From Pseudoalteromonas sp. BSi20652 (GTDB taxonomy: Bacteria > Pseudomonadota > Gammaproteobacteria > Enterobacterales > Alteromonadaceae), in contig NZ_BADT01000094.1 of the NCBI RefSeq assembly GCF_000239855.1, forward strand, positions 1 to 47,772: 47,772 nucleotides of DNA. The letters run 5' to 3'. A program made the position numbers and the translations under genes. Position 1 is the first letter of the stretch. Each line of letters starts with the position of its first letter. A model generated the notes under the pieces. That model was not told the origin of the DNA, searched no databases, and saw only the letters and a list, made by a program, of their open reading frames with translations. Of the stretch, positions 8,506 to 16,322 are shown piece by piece.

Positions 8506-9870
8506 ATGCCTAACGATTCTAAAAACATACTAAATCGTGGCTTAGACTATATGCACGACCCATTTTCTAATTTTATGCGTGCTCAAACCACCTCTAGTTT
8601 GTTTCTTCTGGTATCTACAATCATTGCACTATGGTGGGCAAATTCAGCTTATTCAGCTACCTATCTGAACTTAGTGCATACGCCTATTGGCGTCTCTCTA
8701 GGAAACTTTGAACTACAAACCTCTCTTAAACACATTATTAATGATGGTTTGATGGTGATATTTTTCTTATTGCTTGGGCTTGAAATAAAACGAGAGGTAC
8801 TTGCTGGAGATTTAGCTGAGCCTAAAAATAGACACATGCTCATTTTTTGCGCCATAGGCGGAATGGTCGTGCCAGCTGGTATTTATTCGCTGTTTAACTG
8901 GGGGCAAGATTCATTGATTGGTTGGGGTATACCCATGGCAACCGATACTGCGTTTGCATTAGGTGTGCTTACAATTGTAAGAAAACATATACCAACAAGC
9001 TTGTTGGCCTTTATTGTAGGTCTTGCGATTGTTGACGATGTGGGGGCAATACTCGTTATTGCTGTGTTTTATACCCAAGAAATATCAGTGATGTATTTGT
9101 CATGCGCCGTTGTTCTATTTGCTTTTTTAGTAGCCGCCAATTATGCCGGAATAAGGCAGCCGCTTTTTTACATTGTCATTGGTCTTGCCACCTGGTGGAT
9201 GATGTTACAGTCAGGTGTGCATCCTACTGTAGCAGGTGTTGCTATTGCTTTAACAGCTCCTGCACGCTCAATGTTGGGCTCAGGAAAGTCGCTTGAAAAG
9301 GCAAAAACAACCATTACCTCTATGCAAAAAGAAATAGAGAAAGTAGATGTTCTGGCTAGCAGGCAGGATCATAAACAGGTACTCGAAATTCGTGATTTAG
9401 CCGAAAATGCAGGTACACCTTTGCGTCGGTGGGAAGATGTGCTACACCTGCCTGTCGCACTGTTTATTTTACCGCTGTTTGCTTTAGTTAATGCGGGTGT
9501 GGTTTTTAACTTTAGTTCATTTGTTGAGAGCCTCAGTGATCCCGTTGGTTTAGGTATTATTAGTGGTCTTGTTGTTGGTAAGTTTATTGGTATTTCGGGT
9601 GCGTGTTGGCTTGCTTTACGCTACAAAATAGGTTGCTTGCCAGAGGGTATCAATCTTCAGCATGTTATCGGTGCTTCACTTATCGCCGGGATTGGATTCA
9701 CCATGTCTACTTTTATTGCTACGTTGGGGTTTGATGGGCAAGCCGAGCATCTTCATAACGCAAAAACATCGGTTTTAGTGGCTTCGGTTCTTTCTGCAAT
9801 ACTTGGGGTTTTATATATTCGAGTGGTTGCCTCAAAAAAGACCAATAAATCAATTAATTCAACGCCATAA
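8506..9870 (+). CDS. nhaA: Na+/H+ antiporter NhaA
   Basis: This is a 454-aa inner-membrane antiporter that exports Na+ in exchange for protons, for pH and salt homeostasis. Family hallmarks are visible: GLEIKREVLAGDL near 87-99, MATDTAFALGVL near 144-155, the two ion-binding aspartates in IVDDVGAI near 174-181, PLFALVNAGV near 324-333 and GLVVGKFIGISG with the conserved lysine near 350. About twelve hydrophobic segments are present. It is longer than E. coli NhaA (388 aa) because of a charged helical insert around residues 260-305 in a cytoplasmic loop and a longer tail. ATG 8506 follows a modest AAGG. It sits alone directly after the IS remnant; nothing ties it to the upstream defence operon. 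Confidence 0.95.
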   Translation: MPNDSKNILNRGLDYMHDPFSNFMRAQTTSSLFLLVSTIIALWWANSAYSATYLNLVHTPIGVSLGNFELQTSLKHIINDGLMVIFFLLLGLEIKREVLAGDLAEPKNRHMLIFCAIGGMVVPAGIYSLFNWGQDSLIGWGIPMATDTAFALGVLTIVRKHIPTSLLAFIVGLAIVDDVGAILVIAVFYTQEISVMYLSCAVVLFAFLVAANYAGIRQPLFYIVIGLATWWMMLQSGVHPTVAGVAIALTAPARSMLGSGKSLEKAKTTITSMQKEIEKVDVLASRQDHKQVLEIRDLAENAGTPLRRWEDVLHLPVALFILPLFALVNAGVVFNFSSFVESLSDPVGLGIISGLVVGKFIGISGACWLALRYKIGCLPEGINLQHVIGASLIAGIGFTMSTFIATLGFDGQAEHLHNAKTSVLVASVLSAILGVLYIRVVASKKTNKSINSTP

Positions 9871-10077
9871 TAGGGCGTGAAGGGGCTAATGGGTATTCAA
9901 TAGTGTGTACTCATTAGTTTTACTTAACCCTTTATTTATCAATTAAACCTATTGTTTAAAACACGCTATGTGTTGTAGCGAACAGACCAATTAAAATAAA
10001 TACGCTAATGTCTTACTAAGGTTTATTGGCTTTAAATTAATCTATAAGTGCATGAATTTAAACCTTAAAACTATTCC

Positions 10078-10116
10078 TTAAATCATTACCCCTAAATTAT
10101 TACCCTTAAATTATAC
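10078..10116 (+). repeat. Short degenerate tandem repeat upstream of hflK-like gene
   Basis: Nearly three copies of a 14-15-bp unit of the type TTAAATYATTACCC(C) follow each other: TTAAATCATTACCCC, TAAATTATTACCCT, then TAAATTATAC. It could be slippage or a binding-site array for the downstream operon. Nothing else supports a function. Confidence 0.5.
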
Positions 10117-10133
10117 AGAGGAAGTTATCACCT

Positions 10134-10167
10134 AGATTGCGAAGCACGCTAGCGCTTATGACAATCT
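10134..10167 (+). other. Hairpin in 5' region of hflK-like operon
   Basis: Outer arms AGATTG (10134-10139) and CAATCT (10162-10167) enclose a second near-palindrome, AAGCACGCTAGCGCTT, built around GCTAGC. It lies about 40 nt before the ribosome binding site of the hflK-like gene and has no T run, so it is more likely a leader RNA structure or operator than a terminator. Function unknown. Confidence 0.45.
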
Positions 10168-10217
10168 AAAGTAGTAATAAGGCTCCATATTTTTGGTTTC
10201 TTAAAAAGGAGAATATT

Positions 10218-11309
10218 ATTTCTACACAAAACGAAAATAATCCAAATTCTAAAAGTAAAAGCGGTCCGCCAGATATCGATAAAGTGATGAGTGGTGCGCT
10301 GCAAAAGTATAAGAAGCTGCTGAGTGGAAAATTTAGCACAAGTTTAACCATAGTATTGTTTTTGGGATTGATTGCTACAGGCTATAGCGCAGTCTATACC
10401 GTTCCCAGTGATTCAGTTGCTTTGGTATTAAGGTTTGGTAAGTTTCAAGAAATTCTGCCTGCGGGCTTACATGTAAAAATCCCATTAGGTGTTGATCACG
10501 TCACAATAGTGCCTACTAAGCGTCAATTAAAGCAGGAGTTTGGTTTTTCTACTCCTGGAGCCTCCGACCCTGATCAAAATATTAATCCTGAAAATAATAT
10601 TCGCGCATTTGCGCCAAAAATTTCACCTGCAACAAATCAACGCGAAGAAACTCAAATGGTAACGGGCGATTTAAACACTGCGCTGATTGAATGGGTAATT
10701 CAATATCGGATAGCCGATCCCCAAAAGTACTTATTTGAGGTGCGCGACCCGGCAGGCACTTTACGATATGTGTCTGAATCAGTTATGCGTGAAGTTGTAG
10801 GCGATAGAACTGTAGATGAAGTAATTACCATTGGCAGGCAAGGGATTGAAATTGAGGCATTACAAAAAATGCAGGCATTGGCAACCAAATATGTAATGGG
10901 GATTAGTATTGATCAGGTTCAACTAAAAAATATTAACCCACCCGTACCAGTACAAGGGTCGTTCAATGAAGTTAATCAGGCTCAACAAGAAAAAGAAAAG
11001 TTGATTAACGAAGCGCGTCGCGAATATAACCGCGTTATTCCGCTTGCTGAGGGGGAGCGCGACCAACGAATAAGAGAAGCCGACGGTTATCGCCTTAAGC
11101 GAGTTAATGAAGCTGAAGGCGACGCTCTGCGTTTTAATGCGCTGTTTGCACAGTACCAACTGGCACCTGAGGTAACACGCAGACGAATATATATAGAAAC
11201 AATGACAGATGTTATGCCAACGATAAAAAATAAAATTATTATAGATAGCGAAGCACGCGGTGTATTACCTTTACTCAATTTAACGTCACTAAAAGGACAG
11301 CAGCCATGA
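10218..11309 (+). CDS. hflK: HflK-like band 7/SPFH membrane protein (FtsH protease modulator type)
   Basis: The protein has an N-terminal membrane anchor followed by an SPFH/band 7 domain (AVYTVPSDSVALVLRFGKF, EILPAGLHVKIP, VTGDLNTALIEWVIQYRI) and a long charged coiled coil (EARREYNRVIPLAEGERDQR). HflK partners HflC in a periplasmic cage around FtsH that tunes membrane proteolysis. Reading upstream of GTG 10284 and ATG 10287, the same frame stays open and encodes the HflK-typical GPPDIDKV segment. The best ribosome site, AAGGAG at 10206-10211, sits six bases before ATT 10218, so a rare AUU start is proposed (363 aa). If AUU is not used, translation starts at 10284/10287 and the leader is lost. 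The next gene overlaps by 4 nt. It is probably a second-type HflK rather than the one linked to hfq-hflX. Confidence 0.85.
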   Translation: MSTQNENNPNSKSKSGPPDIDKVMSGALQKYKKLLSGKFSTSLTIVLFLGLIATGYSAVYTVPSDSVALVLRFGKFQEILPAGLHVKIPLGVDHVTIVPTKRQLKQEFGFSTPGASDPDQNINPENNIRAFAPKISPATNQREETQMVTGDLNTALIEWVIQYRIADPQKYLFEVRDPAGTLRYVSESVMREVVGDRTVDEVITIGRQGIEIEALQKMQALATKYVMGISIDQVQLKNINPPVPVQGSFNEVNQAQQEKEKLINEARREYNRVIPLAEGERDQRIREADGYRLKRVNEAEGDALRFNALFAQYQLAPEVTRRRIYIETMTDVMPTIKNKIIIDSEARGVLPLLNLTSLKGQQP

Positions 11310-12289
11310 AATCTTATTTAATCGTTGGCAGCAGTATTTTAGCTGCACTTGTAGGGGCTACTTTGTATAGCGCTTTATATACGGTTAACGAAGTAGAGCA
11401 GGTCGTTATTACTCAGTTTGGTAAACCGGTTGGAGAGCCAATTAGAGAGGCGGGTATTCAACTCAAAATGCCTTTTGTTCAACAAGTTAATTTTATTGAT
11501 AAGCGCGTGCTGGAATGGGAAGGAACACCTTCTGATATGCCGACCAAAGATAAGCTTTATATTTCTGTAAGTCTTTATGCGCGGTGGCAGGTTACCGATC
11601 CGTTGCAGTATTTTTTACGCTTAGGTGATGAGCGAAGCGCACAGTCTAGGCTCGATGATATTTTTGGTAGTGAAACGCGTAATGCAGTAGCGACACATGA
11701 ATTAATCGAAATTATTCGTACAACGAAAGGTCGCCAACCTTTGCGTGACTCGTCACTCACCGAGGCTGAAAAAGAGCAGAATATTGGTAGTTTAGTGCCT
11801 ATAAGCATGGGACGTTTAGTTGTCGAGCAAGATATATTTAATGAGGCGGCAAAAAAAGTGCGCGTATTTGGTATTGAGCTTATGGATATTCGCTTTAAAC
11901 GTATTAATTATAATGAAAGTGTACGCCCTAAAATCTATGAACGTATGATCAGCGAACGTCGTCAAATAGCAGAACGCTTTTTGTCAGAAGGAAAAGGCGA
12001 AGCTGCCCGTATACAAGGTAACAGAGAGCGAGACTTAGATAAAATTCAATCTGAAGCCTACCGAGCAGTAACAGAAATTAGAGGTAAAGCTGATGCTAAA
12101 GCAGCCGCTATTTACGCCTCAGCCTATAACAAAAATGATCAAGCAGTCGCATTCTATGCATTCACCCGTTCGTTGCAGGCGCTTGAACTTGCCCTTAGCC
12201 AAAACACAACATTGGTATTATCGACCGACAGTGAGCTATTTCAGTATTTACAACACACTCAGGCGAGTGAGCCTAATCCTAAAAATTAG
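11306..12289 (+). CDS. hflC: HflC-like band 7/SPFH membrane protein
   Basis: This 327-aa protein has one N-terminal transmembrane segment (YLIVGSSILAALVGATLYSA) and then an SPFH domain with the HflC-type sequence VNEVEQVVITQFGKPVGEP, IREAGIQLKMPFVQQV and MPTKDKLYISVSLYARWQV. The helical part carries YERMISERRQIAERFLSEGK and GEAARIQGNRERDLDKI, as in HflC. It should form the alternating HflK/HflC ring around FtsH. Its ATG overlaps the hflK stop (ATGA), so translation is coupled. The tail is short and rich in small and polar residues. Confidence in the family is high; the exact FtsH-modulating role of this paralogue pair is inferred. Confidence 0.9.
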   Translation: MKSYLIVGSSILAALVGATLYSALYTVNEVEQVVITQFGKPVGEPIREAGIQLKMPFVQQVNFIDKRVLEWEGTPSDMPTKDKLYISVSLYARWQVTDPLQYFLRLGDERSAQSRLDDIFGSETRNAVATHELIEIIRTTKGRQPLRDSSLTEAEKEQNIGSLVPISMGRLVVEQDIFNEAAKKVRVFGIELMDIRFKRINYNESVRPKIYERMISERRQIAERFLSEGKGEAARIQGNRERDLDKIQSEAYRAVTEIRGKADAKAAAIYASAYNKNDQAVAFYAFTRSLQALELALSQNTTLVLSTDSELFQYLQHTQASEPNPKN

Positions 12290-12341
12290 CATGCTTCATA
12301 TTTAAATATTGTATAGATATCATCAAACTTAGGAGCAATAA

Positions 12342-12800
12342 ATGCAAATTGAAACAATTAGAGATGTACTCAATTGGACCGTTTTATTTCACAAAAACTT
12401 AAAAAATAGCCTAAACCAGAGCTCTAAACAAAATAAGGATGAGGGAGCACGAATGATGCTTCGCTACCTATCTGAGCATGAGGAGAGTTTAGAGAATATT
12501 GTACAAGGATTTGAAAATACGGCAGACGAAAAAGCGCTAAACACCTGGTGTTTTGATTACATCGAAAAGCACTCAATTATTGAGCGCGTTGATTGCAACT
12601 CACTCTTTGAAGAGCTCGATATCTCGGACATTATGGAGAAAATAGTAAACCATCATGAACAAGTTATTGAGTTATACATTCATATATATTCTCGTGTAGA
12701 TATCGAAAGCGCAAAAACGTTGCTTGATACAATAAAAGATATTGAAGAAAATGAGATAAAAAGAATTGTGCAATCGGCTAACCGATTTTCAGATATGTAA
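12342..12800 (+). CDS. Unknown helical protein (152 aa), possibly ferritin-like fold
   Basis: I do not recognise a named family. The start ATG 12342 has a good ribosome site (TTAGGAGCAATAA). The protein is acidic and almost entirely helical, with HKN, HEES, HHEQV and IYSRVDIESAKTLLDTIKDI segments spaced like the helices of a four-helix bundle. Some small ferritin/rubrerythrin-like proteins look similar, but a full set of metal ligands cannot be demonstrated by eye. It lies 52 bp after hflC, so co-transcription is plausible. A hairpin that could end the operon follows (12814-12839). Confidence 0.75.
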   Translation: MQIETIRDVLNWTVLFHKNLKNSLNQSSKQNKDEGARMMLRYLSEHEESLENIVQGFENTADEKALNTWCFDYIEKHSIIERVDCNSLFEELDISDIMEKIVNHHEQVIELYIHIYSRVDIESAKTLLDTIKDIEENEIKRIVQSANRFSDM

Positions 12801-12813
12801 TCGATAGGAGAAG

Positions 12814-12842
12814 CTGACAATATTTCTGAAAAATGTCAGTTT
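12814..12842 (+). terminator. Possible terminator after hflK-hflC-hypothetical operon
   Basis: CTGACA (12814-12819) pairs with TGTCAG (12834-12839), and TTTC/GAAA can extend pairing inside the loop. It is followed only by TTTGACC, so it would be a weak intrinsic terminator. Confidence 0.35.
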
Positions 12843-12894
12843 GACCAAAAATATGTTTAGCTAATTTTTTGTACTATAGCGCAACCAGTTAAAT

Positions 12895-13098
12895 TTATTT
12901 TGTTACTGGAATATCATTTAATAGCTTTATGATAGCGCTGTTATTACCGAGTTTAGCTAAGTCTAACAGGTAGCTTTTTTCTAGCTCTTGCATTGACTGA
13001 TTTGCTAATAATTCTTTTACCGATTGTTCTTCCCCATTTGCTATTGAAGTTTCTAAGGCTGCAAAGTTTGCGATTGAGTGTTGAATTTCATTAGTCAT
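12895..13098 (-). CDS. Small hypothetical protein (67 aa)
   Basis: The minus-strand frame runs from ATG at 13098, with GGGAC upstream as a modest ribosome site, to a stop at 12895. A longer version starting at 13191 is possible, but its extra 31 residues look non-coding. The peptide is acidic and helical: QHSIANFAALETSIANGEEQ, KSYLLDLAKLGNNSAIIKLL. There is no signal peptide or membrane segment, and no family I recognise. It converges on the hflC-linked gene and stands alone. Confidence 0.45.
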   Translation of the reverse strand: MTNEIQHSIANFAALETSIANGEEQSVKELLANQSMQELEKSYLLDLAKLGNNSAIIKLLNDIPVTK

Positions 13099-13847
13099 AA
13101 TAAGTCCCGTTCGTTGTGTTTTTTTAAAGCTGTTTACTGGCGTATATTCAAGCTTGGCTTGATTTTTACAAAGGGTAATATGGGTTGGCATTGTTAGGGT
13201 GCAAGGGAGCGAGTAATTGGATTAATTTATCATCGCTATTTACTAAATGCTGTTACCAAGACGACATTGTTTGCTTAGCGCTCATTATTAGCTGCACTAA
13301 CTTTGCACCTACTGAATCAATAGCGCACCATTAAAAATGTTCATAAAGTTTATCTTATTGCTGAATACATACACCAACATATATCAAGCTACGTTAAGGG
13401 TCGGTTCGTAAACCCACATAGTCTAATAGTAGTGTTCGATTTTTTTATAACAGGGAGTTGTCGCTATATTGTGGTGTAGATTATCTTTAACCCCCATCAA
13501 TCATTATGGATATATATCAACTAAAGGCAGATAAATTTAAACTATGTGTGTTAGCGTACATATTCGCCTTGTTATATTGAGTATTTTATTATTTAAGTGA
13601 AGTACAGCTGGGAGTGTCGGCTTATATTTAAAGTGGATAAGCATTTAAAGGCACCTTAAAATTCTTTAATAAAAATAGGACAATTTTTATTATCAAAAAG
13701 CAACGACCTTTCATTTTTAGCGCCTAATAACTGTATAAACAAATCCGAGTTTATTATTAAAACATCCTGACTTACATGCTTTCAAAGCCATTACTTTTAG
13801 GTTTTATTAGTTATAAGTTGGGCATATAAAAAGGAAATTCACACTCG
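13099..13847. other. Long non-coding gap before Crp/Fnr-like regulator
   Basis: About 750 bp without a supportable gene. A 24-codon frame at 13506 (MDIYQLKADKFKL...) has no ribosome site and is not called. The region is AT-rich with A/T runs (for example 13439-13446 and 13672-13690) and probably carries the promoter for 13848 and for the small minus-strand gene. I see no clear RNA gene, hairpin with T run, or repeat. Confidence 0.4.
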
Positions 13848-14555
13848 ATGGGTCAATTGAAGAACACACTGCTTAATGCTTTATCTACTGACGCACAACA
13901 CCGCATGTTTCCGCTTTTAAAGCGAGTCAATTTATCCCTTGGAGAAGTTATTTATGAAACAAGTGAAAAGCTCGATTACGTTTATTTTCCAATAGATAGT
14001 ATTGTTTCATTATTGTATGTGATGATTGATGGCTCATCTGCTGAAATATCAGTTATCGGTAATGAAGGAGTTGTAGGTATAGCTGTATTTATGGGGGGAG
14101 AAAGCACCCCCAATCGGGCTATTGTGCAAAGTGCTGGTACCGCTTATCGCTTACCCGCTTGTGAGTTACGCAGGCAATTTGATAGCGAGCCTGATATGCG
14201 TATGCTCATGTTACGTTACACGCAATCATTGATTACCCAAACGGCGCAAACCGCAGTTTGTAATCGTCATCATAGTATAGTGCAGCAACTTAGCCGCTGG
14301 CTTTTACTCTCGATTGACCGTTTACCGAGTAATAATTTAATAATGACTCAAGAGTTAATAGCAAATATGTTAGGCGTAAGACGCGAGGGAGTAACTGAGG
14401 CCGCTGGTAAACTACAAAAGCTAGGCGTTATTACTTATAAACGTGGTCATATTAGTGTGATAGACCGACCTCAATTAGAGTCCCAGTCTTGCGAGTGCTA
14501 TGAGGTTGTAAAAAGAGAAACAGACAGGTTGGAGTCTTATATGGAAAAAACCTAA
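13848..14555 (+). CDS. Crp/Fnr-family transcriptional regulator
   Basis: This 235-aa protein has an N-terminal cyclic-nucleotide-binding-like beta barrel (SLGEVIYETSEKLDYVYFP through EGVVGIAVFMGG) and a C-terminal Crp-type winged helix: MTQELIANMLGVRREGVTEA followed by AGKLQKLGVITYKRGHISVI. It lacks the N-terminal cysteines of FNR and the cAMP-contact signature of CRP, so the signal is unknown. This subfamily is common in proteobacteria near stress genes. ATG 13848 has AAGGAAA upstream at slightly long spacing. A terminator follows (14646). The neighbours (DUF2934 peptide, HAD hydrolase, PRC-barrel protein, phosphoketolase) suggest it governs a stress or energy regulon. That link is inferred. 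Confidence 0.88.
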   Translation: MGQLKNTLLNALSTDAQHRMFPLLKRVNLSLGEVIYETSEKLDYVYFPIDSIVSLLYVMIDGSSAEISVIGNEGVVGIAVFMGGESTPNRAIVQSAGTAYRLPACELRRQFDSEPDMRMLMLRYTQSLITQTAQTAVCNRHHSIVQQLSRWLLLSIDRLPSNNLIMTQELIANMLGVRREGVTEAAGKLQKLGVITYKRGHISVIDRPQLESQSCECYEVVKRETDRLESYMEKT

Positions 14556-14645
14556 CACGAAAGAACTATCCATTATCAGTTAATATATTTTGGTATCTAA
14601 TAAGTTTATTTACATAAAAATAAAATCCGGTAATAGCTTCAAAAC

Positions 14646-14683
14646 AGCCCAGCAAGTTGCTCATTGAGCCTGGGCTTTAAAAT
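14646..14683 (+). terminator. Intrinsic terminator after Crp/Fnr-like gene
   Basis: AGCCCAG (14646-14652) pairs with CTGGGCT (14670-14676). GCTC/GAGC can pair inside the loop, and TTTAAAATTT follows. It lies between the regulator and the convergent DUF2934 gene, so it may serve both directions. Confidence 0.6.
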
Positions 14684-14721
14684 TTGTATATGTTCTGCTG
14701 TTGTGGGCTTTTACATTTAAC

Positions 14722-14913
14722 CTACTTTGGTGGTTGTCCGTCTACTTCCTTTTCAGCTTCAAGCCAATCATCTAAGTGATTGTCACCGTTAAAGTCACGA
14801 TCACTGGCTAATGAGTAAGCTTTAGCTTCAATCATGTCATGTCGACTAAGACCTTCTTTATTAAAATTAGATTTAGTTTTTGATACTGAATTACTTGAGA
14901 TGTTATTACTCAT
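14722..14913 (-). CDS. DUF2934-domain small protein (63 aa)
   Basis: The C-terminal half, MIEAKAYSLASDRDF...HLDDWLEAEKEV, matches the DUF2934 pattern (an AxxLA helix, a short loop, then WLxAE). Here the loop is DFNGDNHLDDW. The N-terminal 24 residues are Ser/Asn/Lys-rich and probably disordered. DUF2934 peptides have no established biochemical role but often sit in stress-related clusters. It starts at ATG 14913 on the minus strand and is monocistronic. It converges on the Crp/Fnr-like gene. Confidence 0.75.
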   Translation of the reverse strand: MSNNISSNSVSKTKSNFNKEGLSRHDMIEAKAYSLASDRDFNGDNHLDDWLEAEKEVDGQPPK

Positions 14914-15422
14914 GTGATTATTCCTAAAATATTACTCGATAAAATAAAAACTTAATACCAAATTAAAACATTGAATGTAGTTACATTATTCTCAATCTTA
15001 AATTGAATGTAAGCTCGATTTATCATAGTAATACCAATGTGCAATAATACTGATTGATTTGAGGGCTTAAACCTGACGCTAACCGTGTTAAAAATTTCTG
15101 CCTTGTTATCGACACGGTTTTCTTACCTCAAAATAGCTCACCTAATTAAGCAAATTGGTATAAAAGCAGTACTACATATAGCTTAAAAGACTATTCTACA
15201 ATTTGTATGACCGCTTTATCCTAATGCCTTTGTAATTTTGAGTCTGTGCCACAGCGAACATAAATTACCCATTATCTGTATTTATGGTGATTTTGAGAAG
15301 GTGACGAGTGGTAAACATATTTACTTTTATAATATGCTGTTTGGCGCGATACCGTACAGAGTCAATATTAATGAACTCATATAATAAAATATAAAGCACT
15401 TAAATTATTTTAAGGACAGCGC
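14914..15422. other. Intergenic region holding a MITE-like palindrome
   Basis: No gene is supported in these 509 bp. The middle is occupied by the palindromic element at 15029-15162. The remainder is AT-rich; CAGCGAACAT near 15253 resembles part of a motif seen at 9976 and 18990. The promoter for 15423 should lie in the last 120 bp. Confidence 0.45.
15029..15162. repeat. MITE-like long palindromic element (about 134 bp)
   Basis: Nested inverted repeats cover the whole stretch: ends TAATACCAATGTGC (15029-15042) and GCAAATTGGTATA (15150-15162), then TTTGAGG (15058-15064) with CCTCAAA (15126-15132), then AACCGTGT (15081-15088) with ACACGGTT (15112-15119). It contains no open frame. The arrangement, size and terminal inverted repeats fit a miniature inverted-repeat element, and I believe similar sequence is dispersed in Pseudoalteromonas genomes. 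A second copy was not seen in this window. Confidence 0.65.
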
Positions 15423-16139
15423 GTGCACACAGTTCCCGATATCGTATTTTTACTGGATGTTGATAACACTTTGCTCGATAGCGATACTATTTTAAGCCAT
15501 CTGAAAGATTTTTTAGAAGGTGAATTTGGCTGTGAAAATAGTGACCATTACTGGTCTATTTTTGAAAAACTTCGTAAGGAACTCGGTTATGCCGACTATT
15601 TGGGCGCACTACAGTGTTATCGAATGGAACATTCTGATGATTCGAGATTGCATCTGATTTCTTCTTTTTTAATTAATTATCCTTATAAAGAAAGGCTTTA
15701 TCCTAACGCACTTGCTGTGATTGAACATTTACAAAAATTTGGCCCCACCGTTATTTTGTCTGATGGCGATATTGTATTACAACCACTTAAAATTTTACGC
15801 TCCGGTTTATGGGATGCAGTGGAGGGAAGAGTGTTGATATATGTTCACAAAGAGCAAAGGCTTGCAGCAATAAAAGAGCAGTATCCCGCAAAACATTATG
15901 TAATGGTGGATGATAAATTACGTATTTTAGCTGCTATGAAAGCGCAGTGGAAAAATGATTTAACAACTATATTTCCACGTCAAGGACATTATGCCCACGA
16001 TATTAAGCAGTTACTTACCTATCGAAAAGCGGATACGAGTATTAATAGTATAAGTGATTTACTCAACTACGGTTTTTCTTATAAAGTGGATTTAATTGAA
16101 TACAATTTAAACTCGAATCAAAAATTGTTTTTATATTGA
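15423..16139 (+). CDS. HAD-superfamily hydrolase
   Basis: This 238-aa protein begins at GTG 15423 after AAGGACA. Haloacid dehalogenase motifs are present: motif I FLLDVDNTLLDSD (nucleophile Asp near residue 12 and acid/base Asp near 14), motif II ILSDGD near 114-119, a lysine in the KEQRLAAIKEQYP segment, and motif III YVMVDDKLRIL with the Mg2+-binding Asp pair. Such proteins are Mg2+-dependent phosphatases of small molecules. A helical cap lies between motifs I and II, and the substrate cannot be read from sequence. It appears monocistronic and is followed by a perfect 10-bp duplication (TGTGTATTGC twice, 16140-16159). Confidence 0.85.
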   Translation: MHTVPDIVFLLDVDNTLLDSDTILSHLKDFLEGEFGCENSDHYWSIFEKLRKELGYADYLGALQCYRMEHSDDSRLHLISSFLINYPYKERLYPNALAVIEHLQKFGPTVILSDGDIVLQPLKILRSGLWDAVEGRVLIYVHKEQRLAAIKEQYPAKHYVMVDDKLRILAAMKAQWKNDLTTIFPRQGHYAHDIKQLLTYRKADTSINSISDLLNYGFSYKVDLIEYNLNSNQKLFLY

Positions 16140-16322
16140 TGTGTATTGCTGTGTATTGCTCTTATTTTATTTGAATTTTATCTGAGTTTTACAAATAGCA
16201 TTTGGAGGAAATGTTTTTAAGTATAAAAGCAAATATCGTCCTTGAATATTTGCCTGGTAAGAGTGTTATAAAAGGCAGATTAAGACACGCTTGTTTTGGA
16301 ATTTGTGCCTGTTTAAGTTTGT

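Larger units (their letters stand above)
9871..10217. other. Upstream region of the hflK-like operon
   Basis: This 347-bp AT-rich gap has no gene. It begins with a short hairpin just at the nhaA stop (ACGCC/GGCGT, about 9862-9878) that could help terminate nhaA transcription but lacks a T run. It also contains a short tandem repeat (10078-10116) and a strong hairpin (10134-10167), both listed separately. The sequence TAGCGAACAGACCAAT at 9976 recurs with one insertion at 18990. Confidence 0.45.

Noticed and set aside
13099-13191. 31-residue N-terminal extension of the small minus-strand gene
   Set aside because: Composition looks random, and the internal ATG at 13098 gives a better-looking start.
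13506-13580. 24-codon frame MDIYQLKADKFKL... with a hydrophobic end
   Set aside because: No ribosome binding site, and no homology or context; expected by chance in AT-rich DNA.
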